From: JBHJGM01 sp050331815
GTDB lineage: Bacteria; Verrucomicrobiota; Verrucomicrobiia; Opitutales; JBHJGM01
Reading direction: 5' to 3'
DNA: 64,000 nucleotides
Assembly: GCA_050331815.1 (NCBI GenBank)
Contig: JBHJGM010000008.1
Coordinates: 182,654-246,653 of the forward strand
Shown here piece after piece: positions 48,378 through 57,281 of this stretch. The translations under genes and the position numbers were made by a program. The number at the start of each line of letters is the position of its first letter. The first letter of the stretch is position 1. The notes beneath the pieces are model-generated. The model ran no database searches, was not told where the DNA came from, and worked only from the letters and a program-made list of their open reading frames with translations.

Positions 48378-51239
48378 TCAATTACCCAGGCGGAAGTCAC
48401 TCGGGTCGAAGCCGCGGGTCTGCAGGGCTTGCTGCACCTCCCGCAGGTCCAGCCGCGCCCCGCGGAAGACCCGGTTTCGGGAGAACCAGCCGCTGTTCAT
48501 CTCCAGCACAAAGCGCACGCGGTCACTGGCCGGGGCGATGGGCGTGGCGTCGCGCGGGCGCATCCCGCGAATCTCTAGCAACGTGCCCGTCGAATCGAAA
48601 AAGCCGATGTCGATGGCCAGATCGGTGCCTGCCGCCGAAAACGTCCACCGCCTCAACTCACTAAAAACGTAGAGCATGCCGCCATCGGTCGGGAGCGAGT
48701 CGACGCCAATCAAGCCTGAGCGCTGCTCCTCCTCGGTCACCGCCAGCCGCACACGAATTTCCCGACCGCCGAGGCTGACCGGATAAAACGCGTTGGCCCG
48801 CTCGGCCCCGGCCGCGCGTTCGGTCGGCAGATACGGAGCTGGGTCCACGCCCTTGGCCCGCAGCGCCCGCGAAAGTGAGGCAAAGTCGATCCGTGCGCCG
48901 TTGGAGATGCCCTCGCGCTCAAACCAGCCACTGTCGATGGTCAGCACGTAGCGCACGTTCGAGGTGCTGGGGGAGATTGGGTTGGGCACGCGCGCCGGCA
49001 TGCGACGGCGTTCCAGCAAGCGCCCCCGCTCGTCGAAAAAGCCGATGTCGAGATTCACATCGGTGTTGGCCGCCGAAAAGGTCCAGCGCCCCGGGTCTTC
49101 AAACAGGTACAACAGGCCGCGGTTTTGCGCCAGCGAGGTGATGCCGCTCATCCCGCTGGCTTTTTCCGCGCGCGAGGTGGCCAGAATCAACTCGGTCTGT
49201 GCCCCGCCAATCTCGACCTGATAAAATGTGTTGCTGCCAATGAGCACGCGGCCCGTTTCCGTGGGAGCGATCTCCGAGGGCGTTGAGAGCGTCTCCTCGG
49301 GCGTCGTGATCGTCCGCTCCGGCGTCGTGACAGTATCCTCTGGCGTGGCGACTGTCTCCTCGCGGCTTGGCTCGACATCCGGTGCTTCGGCGATCTCGCC
49401 TGTGCCTTCAGCGATTTCGGGCACGCGCGCTGGGGTGGATGTTTCAGGTGCGCTTGCGGCTGGCGTTCGCGCGGCAACGCCGGCCAGGCCCACACTGGCG
49501 GCACCGGTAGGCGTCGGCCCTTCCGGATTGAACTGGTACACTGCGCCCTCGGGCGGCACGCGCTGATCTTCGCCGACCTGCGCCACGGAGCGATCCTGGC
49601 GGACCTCGATCAATTCCAGGTCCGCTTGCGAGGCCCCTTCGTTGTCGTAAAGCGTCAACACATCCCTGGGCTGCGCGCCGTTTTGCGAACCATAATTGAG
49701 TAGCACCATGCGGGTGTCGGGATTGCTTTGCACGATCTCAATAGTCTCCGGCATCGGGCCGATTTGGGTCGACGGCCCCGGTACCAACGGCAGGCCGTTG
49801 TCTGCTGTTTGCGCGCCCTCGGCGATTGCCCCGTCGTCCGTCTCCGTGTCCGCGACACCTGCAAGATCATCTGCGGCACCTTCGGGTGCTTCGGCAGTGC
49901 CCGGGGTTTCGGTGCCGCTGCCCTCCGGCGGGGCCAAGGCGGTTTCAGGCGTTTCGACGGTGGCGACTTCGGGCGCATCCGCATCTGTCGGAAGAACCTC
50001 CCCCGACGAACCTTCGCCCCCGCCAGTATCCGGCTCCGTTGTGGCACCTTCCATCGCCGCGGCATCATTCGCCGGTGCTTCGTTCTGAGCCGTGTCGGTT
50101 GGCGTGTCGTCAGCACCTTGAATCAGCGGCAGCGCAAAGTAGGCGCCGGTGGCCAAGCCTGCCAGCAGCACCAACCCGACCAGCACCAGCGGCAAGGCAG
50201 AGCGCTTCTTTTGAGGTGTGCTGACTGATTCATCGGCCGGGTTCAGCAGTGGCGTTGTGGAGCCAACGGGGGCGATGGGCGGCACCGTCTGGCCTGCGCC
50301 GGTGACTGCATTCGCCAGCACTTGCGGCGCTTCCGGTACCGGTTGCGCAAAATTCGGATGGTTCAACTGCTCCAACGCGAGCGCCGCTGATTGCGGTCGA
50401 TCTTCCGGATCGGCTTCCAGCAGGCTACCGATCAGGCCGTCCCAACCGGGTGCCAACTGCGGCTGGTAATGGGACGGCGGGCGGAACATCCCGATGGGCT
50501 TGCGTCCGGTCAACATCTCGTAGCCCATGAAGCCGACCGCGTACAGATCGCTACGCGCATCCGCCTGACGCCCTTCCACTACTTCGGGTGCCATGTAATA
50601 GAGCGTACCGGCCAGGTCGGTTTGCCCCGGTTGCGGGGTGCCGGCGATGGTGGCTGCTTCGCCAACCCGGCTTTTTGCGATCGTCTCCTCCAGCTTGGCC
50701 TGCACGAAATCATTGCCGACCACCAGGGCCACGCCAAAGTCTGCCACCTTGGCCGAGCCGTCGGCGGCGCGCAGCAGGTTGGCGGGTTTTAAGTCGCGGT
50801 GAACGATGCCCTTGCCGTGCGCGTAATCAAGTGCGCTCAAAATACCGGCCAGTACACGCTGCGCGTCGTCTTCAGGCAGGGGAAAGGACTTCGCCTCGGT
50901 GAAGAACGGCTCGAGCAATTCCATCACGAGGTAAAAGCGCCCTTTGTCCTCGCCCGCGTAAGCCACGTTGACGATGTTTGGGTGCTCCAGTGCCGCCAGC
51001 GTGCGCGCCTCCCGCTCGAAGCGCGCCCGAAATTCCTGATCCGAGGCCAGCGAGGCGGGCAGGACCTTAAGCGCGTAGCGACGGCCCAGCCGCGCGTGTT
51101 CGGCCTCATAGACTTCGCCCATGGCACCGCGGCCAAGCAGGCGATTAACCGCGTACTCGCCGATGCGCGCGCCCGCGTCGAGCGTGGCCTCTTGGGGCAA
51201 GCCGTTACCGCTGTCGAGAATGGTTTCGTCGTTGCTCAT
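48378..51239 (-). CDS. Membrane-anchored Ser/Thr protein kinase with two C-terminal DUF192 domains
   Basis: 953 residues. Kinase domain 28-293 with GRGAMGEVYE, Lys58, HRD 147-149, DFG 167-169 and APE, so catalytically competent; long activation segment with ETIAKSRVG. Linker, one transmembrane helix (about 349-370), low-complexity acidic/Thr region, then a beta module (about 480-565: ETIEIVQSNPDTRMVLLNYG, NGAQPRDVLTLYDNEG). Two tandem DUF192-like domains follow, about 667-800 and 815-935: each has the pattern LxxLxxxGxLYxF...WTFSAAxTDxxxDIGFFD...VRxVLxxxSGWFxxxxxxxGARxD and ends with a short ALxxxGxDPxxx motif. The DUF192 domains would be periplasmic. 59 bp precede the Sel1 kinase gene; probable operon. 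Confidence 0.9.
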   Translation of the reverse strand: MSNDETILDSGNGLPQEATLDAGARIGEYAVNRLLGRGAMGEVYEAEHARLGRRYALKVLPASLASDQEFRARFEREARTLAALEHPNIVNVAYAGEDKGRFYLVMELLEPFFTEAKSFPLPEDDAQRVLAGILSALDYAHGKGIVHRDLKPANLLRAADGSAKVADFGVALVVGNDFVQAKLEETIAKSRVGEAATIAGTPQPGQTDLAGTLYYMAPEVVEGRQADARSDLYAVGFMGYEMLTGRKPIGMFRPPSHYQPQLAPGWDGLIGSLLEADPEDRPQSAALALEQLNHPNFAQPVPEAPQVLANAVTGAGQTVPPIAPVGSTTPLLNPADESVSTPQKKRSALPLVLVGLVLLAGLATGAYFALPLIQGADDTPTDTAQNEAPANDAAAMEGATTEPDTGGGEGSSGEVLPTDADAPEVATVETPETALAPPEGSGTETPGTAEAPEGAADDLAGVADTETDDGAIAEGAQTADNGLPLVPGPSTQIGPMPETIEIVQSNPDTRMVLLNYGSQNGAQPRDVLTLYDNEGASQADLELIEVRQDRSVAQVGEDQRVPPEGAVYQFNPEGPTPTGAASVGLAGVAARTPAASAPETSTPARVPEIAEGTGEIAEAPDVEPSREETVATPEDTVTTPERTITTPEETLSTPSEIAPTETGRVLIGSNTFYQVEIGGAQTELILATSRAEKASGMSGITSLAQNRGLLYLFEDPGRWTFSAANTDVNLDIGFFDERGRLLERRRMPARVPNPISPSTSNVRYVLTIDSGWFEREGISNGARIDFASLSRALRAKGVDPAPYLPTERAAGAERANAFYPVSLGGREIRVRLAVTEEEQRSGLIGVDSLPTDGGMLYVFSELRRWTFSAAGTDLAIDIGFFDSTGTLLEIRGMRPRDATPIAPASDRVRFVLEMNSGWFSRNRVFRGARLDLREVQQALQTRGFDPSDFRLGN

Positions 51240-51389
51240 GCCGGGGGAGGGAGCCAGTAGCGGTCCGAAGGGGGGAGACAGACCGAACCGGACGATGATC
51301 GAAAACTAGCAGAACTTTTCAGCTGGAGCGAATGCTTTTCAACTACTGACTGAAACCGACAGCACTTTTTGGGAAACGTGCGATCGGAT

Positions 51390-52187
51390 TCACGTTTTCA
51401 GTCCAAAGAATGCAAGCGCATTGGCCGTGGTCCGTTCGGCCAGCGTTTCGGGCGGGACCTCCAGCACCTTGGCCAGGCGCTCACCGGTGTGAACCAGGAA
51501 GGCGGGCTCGTTGGTCTTCCCCCGTTTGGGTTCGGGAGCCAGGTACGGCGCATCGGTTTCGATCATCAACCGCTCCAGGCCTTGCAATTTGACCGCCTCG
51601 CGCACGCTGGCGGCTTTGGCGTAAGTGGCAATCCCCGTGAAGGAGGCGCGCCCACCACGTTCGAGCAACGTCTGCAAGGTTGCCGCGTCTTCGGTAAAAC
51701 AGTGAAACACGACGCGCGCCCAATCGACCCCGGAGGCATCGATCCACGCCACGCAATCCTCAAAGGCGGCACGCGAATGCACGACCACCGGGCAATCGCG
51801 TGCTTTGGCCAGTTGCAGTTGCGCTGCAAAGGCAGCCTTTTGTGCCGTCACGAGGCGCGTCCGGGCTTCGGCATCCTTGGGCAGCCGAAAGTAATCCAGG
51901 CCGATTTCACCGAGGCCGACCGGCTTTGGCACTTGCGAGAAATAGCCGGGAATCTCTGCGACCGCGGTCTCCCAGTTCTCGTCGACGTCCGATGGGTGCA
52001 GGCCCACCGTCCAGTCAATGCGGCCGGGATGGTCGGCGCTCATGGCCCGATAGATAGGCCAGTCTTGCGGGCTGGTCCCGATGGTGATGCAACGCGCGAC
52101 GCCCGCTGCCTGTGCGCGCTCCAGTACCGCGGGGAACTCGCCGCTCTTGCTGAAGGACTCCAGATGACAGTGTGTATCGATCCACAT
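51390..52187 (-). CDS. tatD: TatD family hydrolase (DNase)
   Basis: 265 residues, TIM-barrel metal-dependent hydrolase. Motifs: MWIDTHCHLES (HxH), VGLHPSDVDEN, PVGLGEIGLDYFRLPKDAEA (metal-bridging Glu), CPVVVHSRAAFED, VVFHCFTEDA, and LMIETDAPYLAPEPKRGKTN (catalytic Asp region). TatD enzymes are Mg2+-dependent 3'-5' DNases with roles in DNA repair and apoptosis-like processes; not part of Tat export. Starts with MWIDTHCH, the classical N-terminus. It is 150 bp upstream of the DUF192 kinase on the same strand and divergent from the secreted gene at 52276. Confidence 0.94.
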   Translation of the reverse strand: MWIDTHCHLESFSKSGEFPAVLERAQAAGVARCITIGTSPQDWPIYRAMSADHPGRIDWTVGLHPSDVDENWETAVAEIPGYFSQVPKPVGLGEIGLDYFRLPKDAEARTRLVTAQKAAFAAQLQLAKARDCPVVVHSRAAFEDCVAWIDASGVDWARVVFHCFTEDAATLQTLLERGGRASFTGIATYAKAASVREAVKLQGLERLMIETDAPYLAPEPKRGKTNEPAFLVHTGERLAKVLEVPPETLAERTTANALAFFGLKT

Positions 52188-52275
52188 CGTCGGAACGGGT
52201 CACGGTTTTGGCTGGCGCTGCGGGGGCATGGGTGCTGGGCTCGATGACGCCTGCCTTCCGGGGCTGGGGGCAACC

Positions 52276-53136
52276 ATGAAATCGACGCGCTGGCAGATTG
52301 GTCTCAGCTTTGTGCTGTTCGTGGCAGGGGCCTGTCTGCCCATGCAGGCCTTTCAAACGGCGCGCCTGCTGCCCGCCGATCGCCAGGGGCTTATCTCCGA
52401 GCTGCCCCTGATTCCCGCCGGGCAAACCGAAATCACGCACTGGAAGCTGGTCCGCATTGATGCCGATGGAACTGTGCGCGAGAGCGAGGCCATCGGACTG
52501 GCCCGGCGCGAAGGCGGACTGCGCACACGCCAGCTTTTGCGCATCATCGGTCCAAGCCCCGATTCAGGCAGCACCTTTCTGGCGGTTCCGGGTGAGAGCG
52601 CCTTGCCACGCATGCACTACCGCGACGCCGGCACCCGCTACGTGCGCGAGTTGCTGCCGATCCACCTGCCCGAAGCTTTCGCCGACACCCTCTGGACCTT
52701 TGAAGAACTGCTCTGCCTGCCGCACGCCTACCACGTGACCGAGTCGATCGAGCAGCGCGTCGACGGTATCCGCAGCGGGCACCTGATGACGGTCGCCTCC
52801 AACCCCGACGTCAAGGCGCACTCCGCCTACAGCCGCCGCGAGGTCTGGGCCGCGCGCGACGATTACCGCCCCATCCAGGTCGACGCCTACAATCGCCAGG
52901 GCATCAAAACGCGGACCCTGCGCTTCAGCTACGATTACGCGGTAGGCGGCGGGCGCGTCTACCAGGGCCTGCAACGCCTCGAACTGATCGACCGCGCCAC
53001 CGGCGATCTGCAAATCGCGCTCTGCCTGCGGCGGGTGGTACGCGAGGACGTGCCCCTCGCCTGGTTGAGCGTCAGCGCCCTGGCCGACTGGACCGCCCAG
53101 GACGCCGCCCGCTTGCAAACGATGCTGGCCCCCTGA
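52276..53136 (+). CDS. Secreted LolA-like outer-membrane lipoprotein-sorting-type protein
   Basis: 286 residues with a signal peptide (IGLSFVLFVAGACLPMQAF). Beta-rich mature region in the pattern of the outer-membrane lipoprotein-sorting family: GTVRESEAIGLARREGGLRT, FEELLCLPHAYHVTESIEQR, KTRTLRFSYDYAVGGGRVYQ, LRRVVREDVPLAWLSVSALA. Probably periplasmic, ligand unknown. A Cys in GACLP lies within the signal region but does not form a convincing lipobox. ATG 52276 chosen over an upstream frame start that would lack a signal at its N-terminus. Followed 25 bp later by another secreted-protein gene on the same strand. Confidence 0.72.
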   Translation: MKSTRWQIGLSFVLFVAGACLPMQAFQTARLLPADRQGLISELPLIPAGQTEITHWKLVRIDADGTVRESEAIGLARREGGLRTRQLLRIIGPSPDSGSTFLAVPGESALPRMHYRDAGTRYVRELLPIHLPEAFADTLWTFEELLCLPHAYHVTESIEQRVDGIRSGHLMTVASNPDVKAHSAYSRREVWAARDDYRPIQVDAYNRQGIKTRTLRFSYDYAVGGGRVYQGLQRLELIDRATGDLQIALCLRRVVREDVPLAWLSVSALADWTAQDAARLQTMLAP

Positions 53137-53161
53137 AACCTTTGCAGCCTGTGGTTGTACA

Positions 53162-54718
53162 ATGATTATGCGCGTAAACCTCCTGCTCCTGGGTGCCCTG
53201 CTGGCCCCGATGAATCTGCTGCATGCCCAAACCGCGCCGGTCGTCGCCGAGGCACGTCTGTACCCCGCGCCAGGTCAGGCAGATGCGCTACTGGGTGGCG
53301 AGATTGTCGGCTCCAATCAGGGTGAAACTATCGGTTTTCAGACGCTGGCCACCGTCGACGAAGTGCCCGCCGAGGGCGACTGGCTCGTCCTGCCGCTGCG
53401 AAACGCAGAGCTGTACCGCTGGGTAAAGTATGCCGCGCCCGACGGCTCGCACGGTCAGGTGGCCGAGGTCGCCTTTTTCGACGCCGACGGACGCCCGCTA
53501 ACCGGCAAGCCCTTTGGCATTTCCGGCTCGCGTGCGAAGGGCCGCGACTTTTCCGCCGCGCTCGATGGCGACCCGCAGACCTTTTTCGACTCCCCGCTTA
53601 AGGACGGTGCCTACGTCGGTCTGGATCTCGCCGATGAATCGAATCAGGTCGCCGAAGTCCTGATCGAAACCGCCCTGGATCCGGCGGGCCAACGCGGCGC
53701 GCTTCGCCTGTCCACCCAGACGCCTGGCACCGAAATTCGCTACACCCTCGATGGCACGCTGCCTACGTTGACGCACGGTGAGCGGTTCCAGCGCACGGTC
53801 CAGGTCGGCGAAGGCGTGCACCGCATCCGTGCGATCGCCTTTCGCAACAACCTTTTCCCCAGCGATCTTGCCGGTGAAATCCTGACCGTCGGCGATGCCG
53901 AAGAGAGTCGCGGGCTGAAAACTTTCCACATTGGTAACAGCCTGACCGATACCTCTAACAGCTGGCTCGAATCCATGGCGCAAAGTGCGGGTTTCGACCA
54001 TCAGTACCACCGATTCACCATCCCGGGCGCGCCGACCGCATGGCTCTGGGATCATCCGGGCAGCGGCTTTGGGGATAATGTCGTCAGCGAGGCGTTTCCG
54101 CGTCTGGCCCCGCTGGACGCCGTTGTGCTTCAGCCATTCGCTGGGCACGGGCGGTCTATTGCCAACGAAGCGGAGTACGGTGGGCGTTTTTGGCAACTGG
54201 CCCGGCAGAGTTCGCCCGACGTGCGCCTGTGGGTCTACCAGCAGTGGCCCAAACAGGATTTTTCCGGACGCTGGGCGCAGGCCAAATTTTCAGATCCCGA
54301 GCTGAAGGCTCAAAATCGAACCCCGGCGACTTCCTGGCTCGAGGCGGTCGACAATCACACGGCCTATTTCGAGCGCTTGCGTGACACACTCGACAGCGCT
54401 CACTCTGGCCCGCCGGTGGGCATCATCCCGGTCGGCCAGGCGCTTAAAAACCTCAAGCAAGCCATCGATGCCAATCGAATCCCAGGCTTCGAGGGCCAGG
54501 ATTTTCACGTGCTGCACTACCCCAACGACGGGGCCAACATCCACGTCAACGACCGGGGCGCGTACTTCGTGAACCTTGTTTTTTTCAGCACGCTCTACGG
54601 AACACCTCCCGACGCGGTAAACTTGCCCGCCGAGCGCGTGGACCTGACACCCGAACAGGACCGCCTGTATCGCCAGATAGCCTGGGAGACGGTGCGGGAC
54701 TACCGGTGGGCCCGTTGA
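53162..54718 (+). CDS. Secreted protein with CHB_HEX_C-like repeat and SGNH-like C-terminal domain
   Basis: 518 residues. Signal peptide MRVNLLLLGALLAPMNLLHA; either ATG 53162 or 53168 could start it. Residues about 60-170 form a discoidin-like beta-sandwich (RWVKYAAPDGSHGQVAEVAF, FFDSPLKDGAYVGLDLADES). Then a chitobiase/hexosaminidase C-terminal-type domain (TPGTEIRYTLDGTLPTLTHG), common as a carbohydrate-binding add-on. The C-terminal half looks SGNH-like: KTFHIGNSLTDTSNSWLES supplies the Ser block and YPNDGANIHVNDRGAYFVNL a possible Asp/His block. Probably a secreted carbohydrate-active esterase; consistent with the sulfatase-type gene content of the window. Confidence 0.75.
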   Translation: MIMRVNLLLLGALLAPMNLLHAQTAPVVAEARLYPAPGQADALLGGEIVGSNQGETIGFQTLATVDEVPAEGDWLVLPLRNAELYRWVKYAAPDGSHGQVAEVAFFDADGRPLTGKPFGISGSRAKGRDFSAALDGDPQTFFDSPLKDGAYVGLDLADESNQVAEVLIETALDPAGQRGALRLSTQTPGTEIRYTLDGTLPTLTHGERFQRTVQVGEGVHRIRAIAFRNNLFPSDLAGEILTVGDAEESRGLKTFHIGNSLTDTSNSWLESMAQSAGFDHQYHRFTIPGAPTAWLWDHPGSGFGDNVVSEAFPRLAPLDAVVLQPFAGHGRSIANEAEYGGRFWQLARQSSPDVRLWVYQQWPKQDFSGRWAQAKFSDPELKAQNRTPATSWLEAVDNHTAYFERLRDTLDSAHSGPPVGIIPVGQALKNLKQAIDANRIPGFEGQDFHVLHYPNDGANIHVNDRGAYFVNLVFFSTLYGTPPDAVNLPAERVDLTPEQDRLYRQIAWETVRDYRWAR

Positions 54719-54782
54719 GACGCTGAATAACGAAGGCCCGGATTCGCCATCTATAGCAGATCCCAAATCCTTCAAAGAAACA

Positions 54783-54813
54783 GCCGGCGCCACCCCCCAC
54801 GGGAAGCGCCGGC
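54783..54813 (-). terminator. Intrinsic terminator of the small secreted-protein gene
   Basis: GCCGGCGC (54783-54790) pairs perfectly with GCGCCGGC (54806-54813) across 15 nt. Read on the minus strand the stem is followed by TGTTTCTTTG, 70 bp after the stop of the small secreted gene; read on plus it has only CGTTTG, so it may also stop transcription from the SGNH gene weakly. Confidence 0.65.
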
Positions 54814-54881
54814 CGTTTGAACTCCGGACCGGAAACGTATTCAGGCGAAACGCCGGATGGGCCGGAGTCGCCGCAGCGGCC

Positions 54882-55301
54882 TCAGCACGCCAAGGCCATA
54901 CGCTGCTGCCGGATACACGGGGCCGAGAGGTTTTCAGCAGCCGTCGGTAGCGCGTCGCAGACGGCGTTCGCTAGCGTCAGGGGCACCTCAGGAGTCAGGG
55001 CATCACAGGCCAGGTCCGATTTTGAGCTGGATGATTGGTGCAGGGAGCGCTTCGACGGAGCAGCGTTACCGGTCTCAGCGAGAAATTTTGTGGGGAAAGG
55101 AATCAGATCCGACTCGAACCAGCTTGAAAACGGCACCGGAAAGCCCAACTCCCCAAGCACGTTCCAAAATTGCGCCTTTTCCGGGATGAACGTCGCAACC
55201 GACTGCTGCGTCTTCGAGGTGGATTCAACGTTTGCCGCCTGTGTGGCGGCAGTTGGCAGCGCGCTCAGAACGAGCAGCAGGCACAGGCGGGAAAAAAACA
55301 T
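54882..55301 (-). CDS. Small secreted hypothetical protein
   Basis: 139 residues. Strong signal peptide MFFSRLCLLLVLSALPTAAT with cleavage near TQAA. The mature part contains FIPEKAQFWNVLGELGFPVP, a Ser/Lys-rich patch and four cysteines (LACDALTPE, NAVCDALPT, APCIRQQ, final Cys), which could form disulfides. No family recognised. The gene's reality is supported by the signal peptide and a downstream minus-strand terminator; an overlapping plus-strand frame lacks any such marks. No Shine-Dalgarno. Confidence 0.55.
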   Translation of the reverse strand: MFFSRLCLLLVLSALPTAATQAANVESTSKTQQSVATFIPEKAQFWNVLGELGFPVPFSSWFESDLIPFPTKFLAETGNAAPSKRSLHQSSSSKSDLACDALTPEVPLTLANAVCDALPTAAENLSAPCIRQQRMALAC

Positions 55302-55624
55302 GGGGGCTATGGGTGGGGGAATGTTTCGATTGAAACTACATGGTGACAATAGCCGCTCTACAGGCTTTGCGCAACCCGCCTACAGACTTTTCCGGCAATT
55401 TTTACCGCCCCCGCCTGAATCTGCGCTCTCAGCATATCTTGAAGGCTCGATTTGGGCAGGCGGTCCCTGCGGCGCGGTGCAACAAAACGCAAAAGCATTT
55501 GCGTTAAGCCGGTCCTAAGCTTGACTTCGTACTTACACACACACCTTCTCGTAAGTGCATGAGACCACATGCATTGGCCCTCACCCCCATTGTCGCTCTT
55601 TAACACACACTACCAAGCCAAGTC
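55302..55624. other. Divergent intergenic region (323 bp)
   Basis: Between the small secreted gene (-) and the M29-like peptidase gene (+). It should hold both promoters. A partial inverted repeat ACTTAC (55530-55535) / GTAAGT (55551-55556) flanks a CA-rich run about 70 bp upstream of the plus-strand ATG. No clear -35/-10 boxes or small gene seen. Confidence 0.35.
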
Positions 55625-56800
55625 ATGATACTGAACGCCAACGAACGTGAATTTGAGCCGTTCTCCCTTAATCGCCTGATGCGCACCTGCTTCGGCGAGG
55701 GCAACGGAGAACGTCTGTGCATCCTGATCGATTTGCCCGACCCCCGGGATATTCAGGACTTCCGCTTCCTGCAGGACGAGTCACTCTCGATTCAAAACTA
55801 CGGTTACGAAGTCTTCTACAAGGATTTCAAAAACGCCTCGCTCCAGGAACTCAATTACACTGGCGGCGAGATTTTTGCCTACAAAGAGACCGGCGGTTCC
55901 AACCTCGACATGGAGGACGATGCCTACGATCCGACCGGCAAGCACCATTCGCTCGACCGCGACATTTATCCGAATTACGACATCATTCTGACTGTCTCGA
56001 CCTTCTCAGCCACCGCACCGCTCACGGCCAAGTGCAAGGAATTTGGGTTCCGCGGGGCCACCCTGCACGGTCTCAATCAGATCATCGTGGATTCAGGGCT
56101 GTCAGTCGATTACGACCTGGTCAGCGCCGACGCTGAAAAACTGCGCCTCGGGCTGACCCAGGCCGACCGCTTTGAACTCGATTTCGAGGTTGAGGGTCAG
56201 CGCACAACGCTGGTTTTGCACTGCAACGGCCAGGAAGCACAGAAAAGCCACGGACTTTGCCCCCCCGGAAAGCCCGACGTGGCAAATCTCCCTGCTGGCG
56301 AGGTCTACTTCGTTCCCGAAGGCGGCGAAGGCATGTTCCCCTTCAAGTACGACGACGAAACCCTTGGCATGCTTACCGTCGAGGACGGCTTTATCAAAAA
56401 GTCGCGCCTGCTGTACGGCGACTACGAAAAAATCAAGGCACACAACGAAAAGCTCATCGACGACCCGATGACCGGTGCCCTCGGCGAGTTGGGCTTCGGC
56501 ACGCAGATCCTGCCCTTCTCGGGCCGTGACATTCAGGACGAGAAAATCTTCGGCACGGTCCATATTGCCACCGGTCGTGACGACCATCTGGGCGGCAAGC
56601 TGACGCCCGACCTCTTCAAGGAGCGCCTGAACGCCTCCCACGACGATGTGCTCTACGCGCCGCATAAGACCCCGGAGATTCGTCTCCCCGAGGTGCGCAT
56701 GATCAAAGACGGCCAGACCGAGATCCTCATCCAAAATTACAAGCCGTCGGCTTACTTTGTCGGTCTGGTGGAACAGGAAGAACCGGCCACCGTCGCCTAG
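55625..56800 (+). CDS. M29-like aminopeptidase family protein
   Basis: 391 residues, cytosolic. The C-terminal half has the thermophilic-aminopeptidase (M29) landmarks: VANLPAGEVYFVPEGGEG, TVEDGFIKKSR, GALGELGFGTQILPFSGRDI (metal Glu), DEKIFGTVHIATGRDDHLGG (His) and LNASHDDVLYAP (His-Asp), giving a likely two-metal site. The N-terminal half (GERLCILIDLPDPRDIQDFR, DIILTVSTFSATAPLTAKCK) is the family's Rossmann-like part but is divergent. Probably releases N-terminal amino acids; specificity unknown. Flanked by a strong terminator just after the stop, so it is monocistronic. Confidence 0.75.
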   Translation: MILNANEREFEPFSLNRLMRTCFGEGNGERLCILIDLPDPRDIQDFRFLQDESLSIQNYGYEVFYKDFKNASLQELNYTGGEIFAYKETGGSNLDMEDDAYDPTGKHHSLDRDIYPNYDIILTVSTFSATAPLTAKCKEFGFRGATLHGLNQIIVDSGLSVDYDLVSADAEKLRLGLTQADRFELDFEVEGQRTTLVLHCNGQEAQKSHGLCPPGKPDVANLPAGEVYFVPEGGEGMFPFKYDDETLGMLTVEDGFIKKSRLLYGDYEKIKAHNEKLIDDPMTGALGELGFGTQILPFSGRDIQDEKIFGTVHIATGRDDHLGGKLTPDLFKERLNASHDDVLYAPHKTPEIRLPEVRMIKDGQTEILIQNYKPSAYFVGLVEQEEPATVA

Positions 56801-56823
56801 GCACTCATCAAAACATTTCAACC

Positions 56824-56857
56824 AGGGCGGGATGCAGTTTCCCGCCCTGTTTCTTTT
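56824..56857 (+). terminator. Strong intrinsic terminator after the M29-like gene
   Basis: AGGGCGGGA (56824-56832) pairs perfectly with TCCCGCCCT (56840-56848) across a 7-nt loop, followed by GTTTCTTTT (56849-56857), 24 bp past the stop codon. Textbook factor-independent terminator. Confidence 0.88.
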
Positions 56858-56881
56858 GGCGGCCTGGGTGCTGGTAACTAG

Positions 56882-57236
56882 CTTCAAGCCTCGCTCGAAG
56901 CACTCGTGGCTAACTACCTGCATCACTATCGAAACCGCGAAGAGGATGCGTTGTTTGTACACCTGGAACGCAATCATCGAGTTGGTGCGACACGATTGGA
57001 AACTGGGTGCGGAACTCATCGCCTGTATTTTGGAACAGTGTGTTTCCGCCAAAGAATTGGCCTGTGTAGCTGCCGGTCCGCTCGAGGATTTCATCCGGAA
57101 GTGGGGTGAAAAAGAGATGGCCTAGCTGCGAGATATGCTTGCCGCTAAACCGCAGGTGCACGTACCGCCTGAGTGGGTCTGGCTTGACCCCGAGAAAAAC
57201 CGCCAGTGGCGGTCCTTGACCTGCGCAATCCCTACC
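56882..57236 (+). pseudogene. Decayed DUF6869-like gene (frameshift plus nonsense codon)
   Basis: Two frames together spell one protein. The first frame gives LQASLEALVANYLHHYRNRE then EDALFVH (to about 56961). After one extra base, the next frame continues WNAIIELVRHDWKLGAELIA, CILEQCVSAKELACVAAGPL and EDFIRKWGEKEMA, meets TAG at 57123-57125, then reads LRDMLAAKPQVHVPPEWVWL DPEKNRQWRSL. The AAGPLEDFIRKWGE core is typical of small DUF6869 proteins. So the gene carries an apparent +1 insertion near 56962 and an in-frame stop. It lies between a strong terminator and the methyltransferase gene, and lacks an obvious start. The family call is by memory of its motif. Confidence 0.5.
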
Positions 57237-57281
57237 GGAGAACCAGCGCTTCCCTTTACAAAATTCAATCCAGACAATCCG

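Noticed and set aside
54817..55518. Plus-strand 233-aa frame across the small secreted gene
   Set aside because: No signal peptide, motif or operon support; the minus frame has a signal peptide and a terminator.
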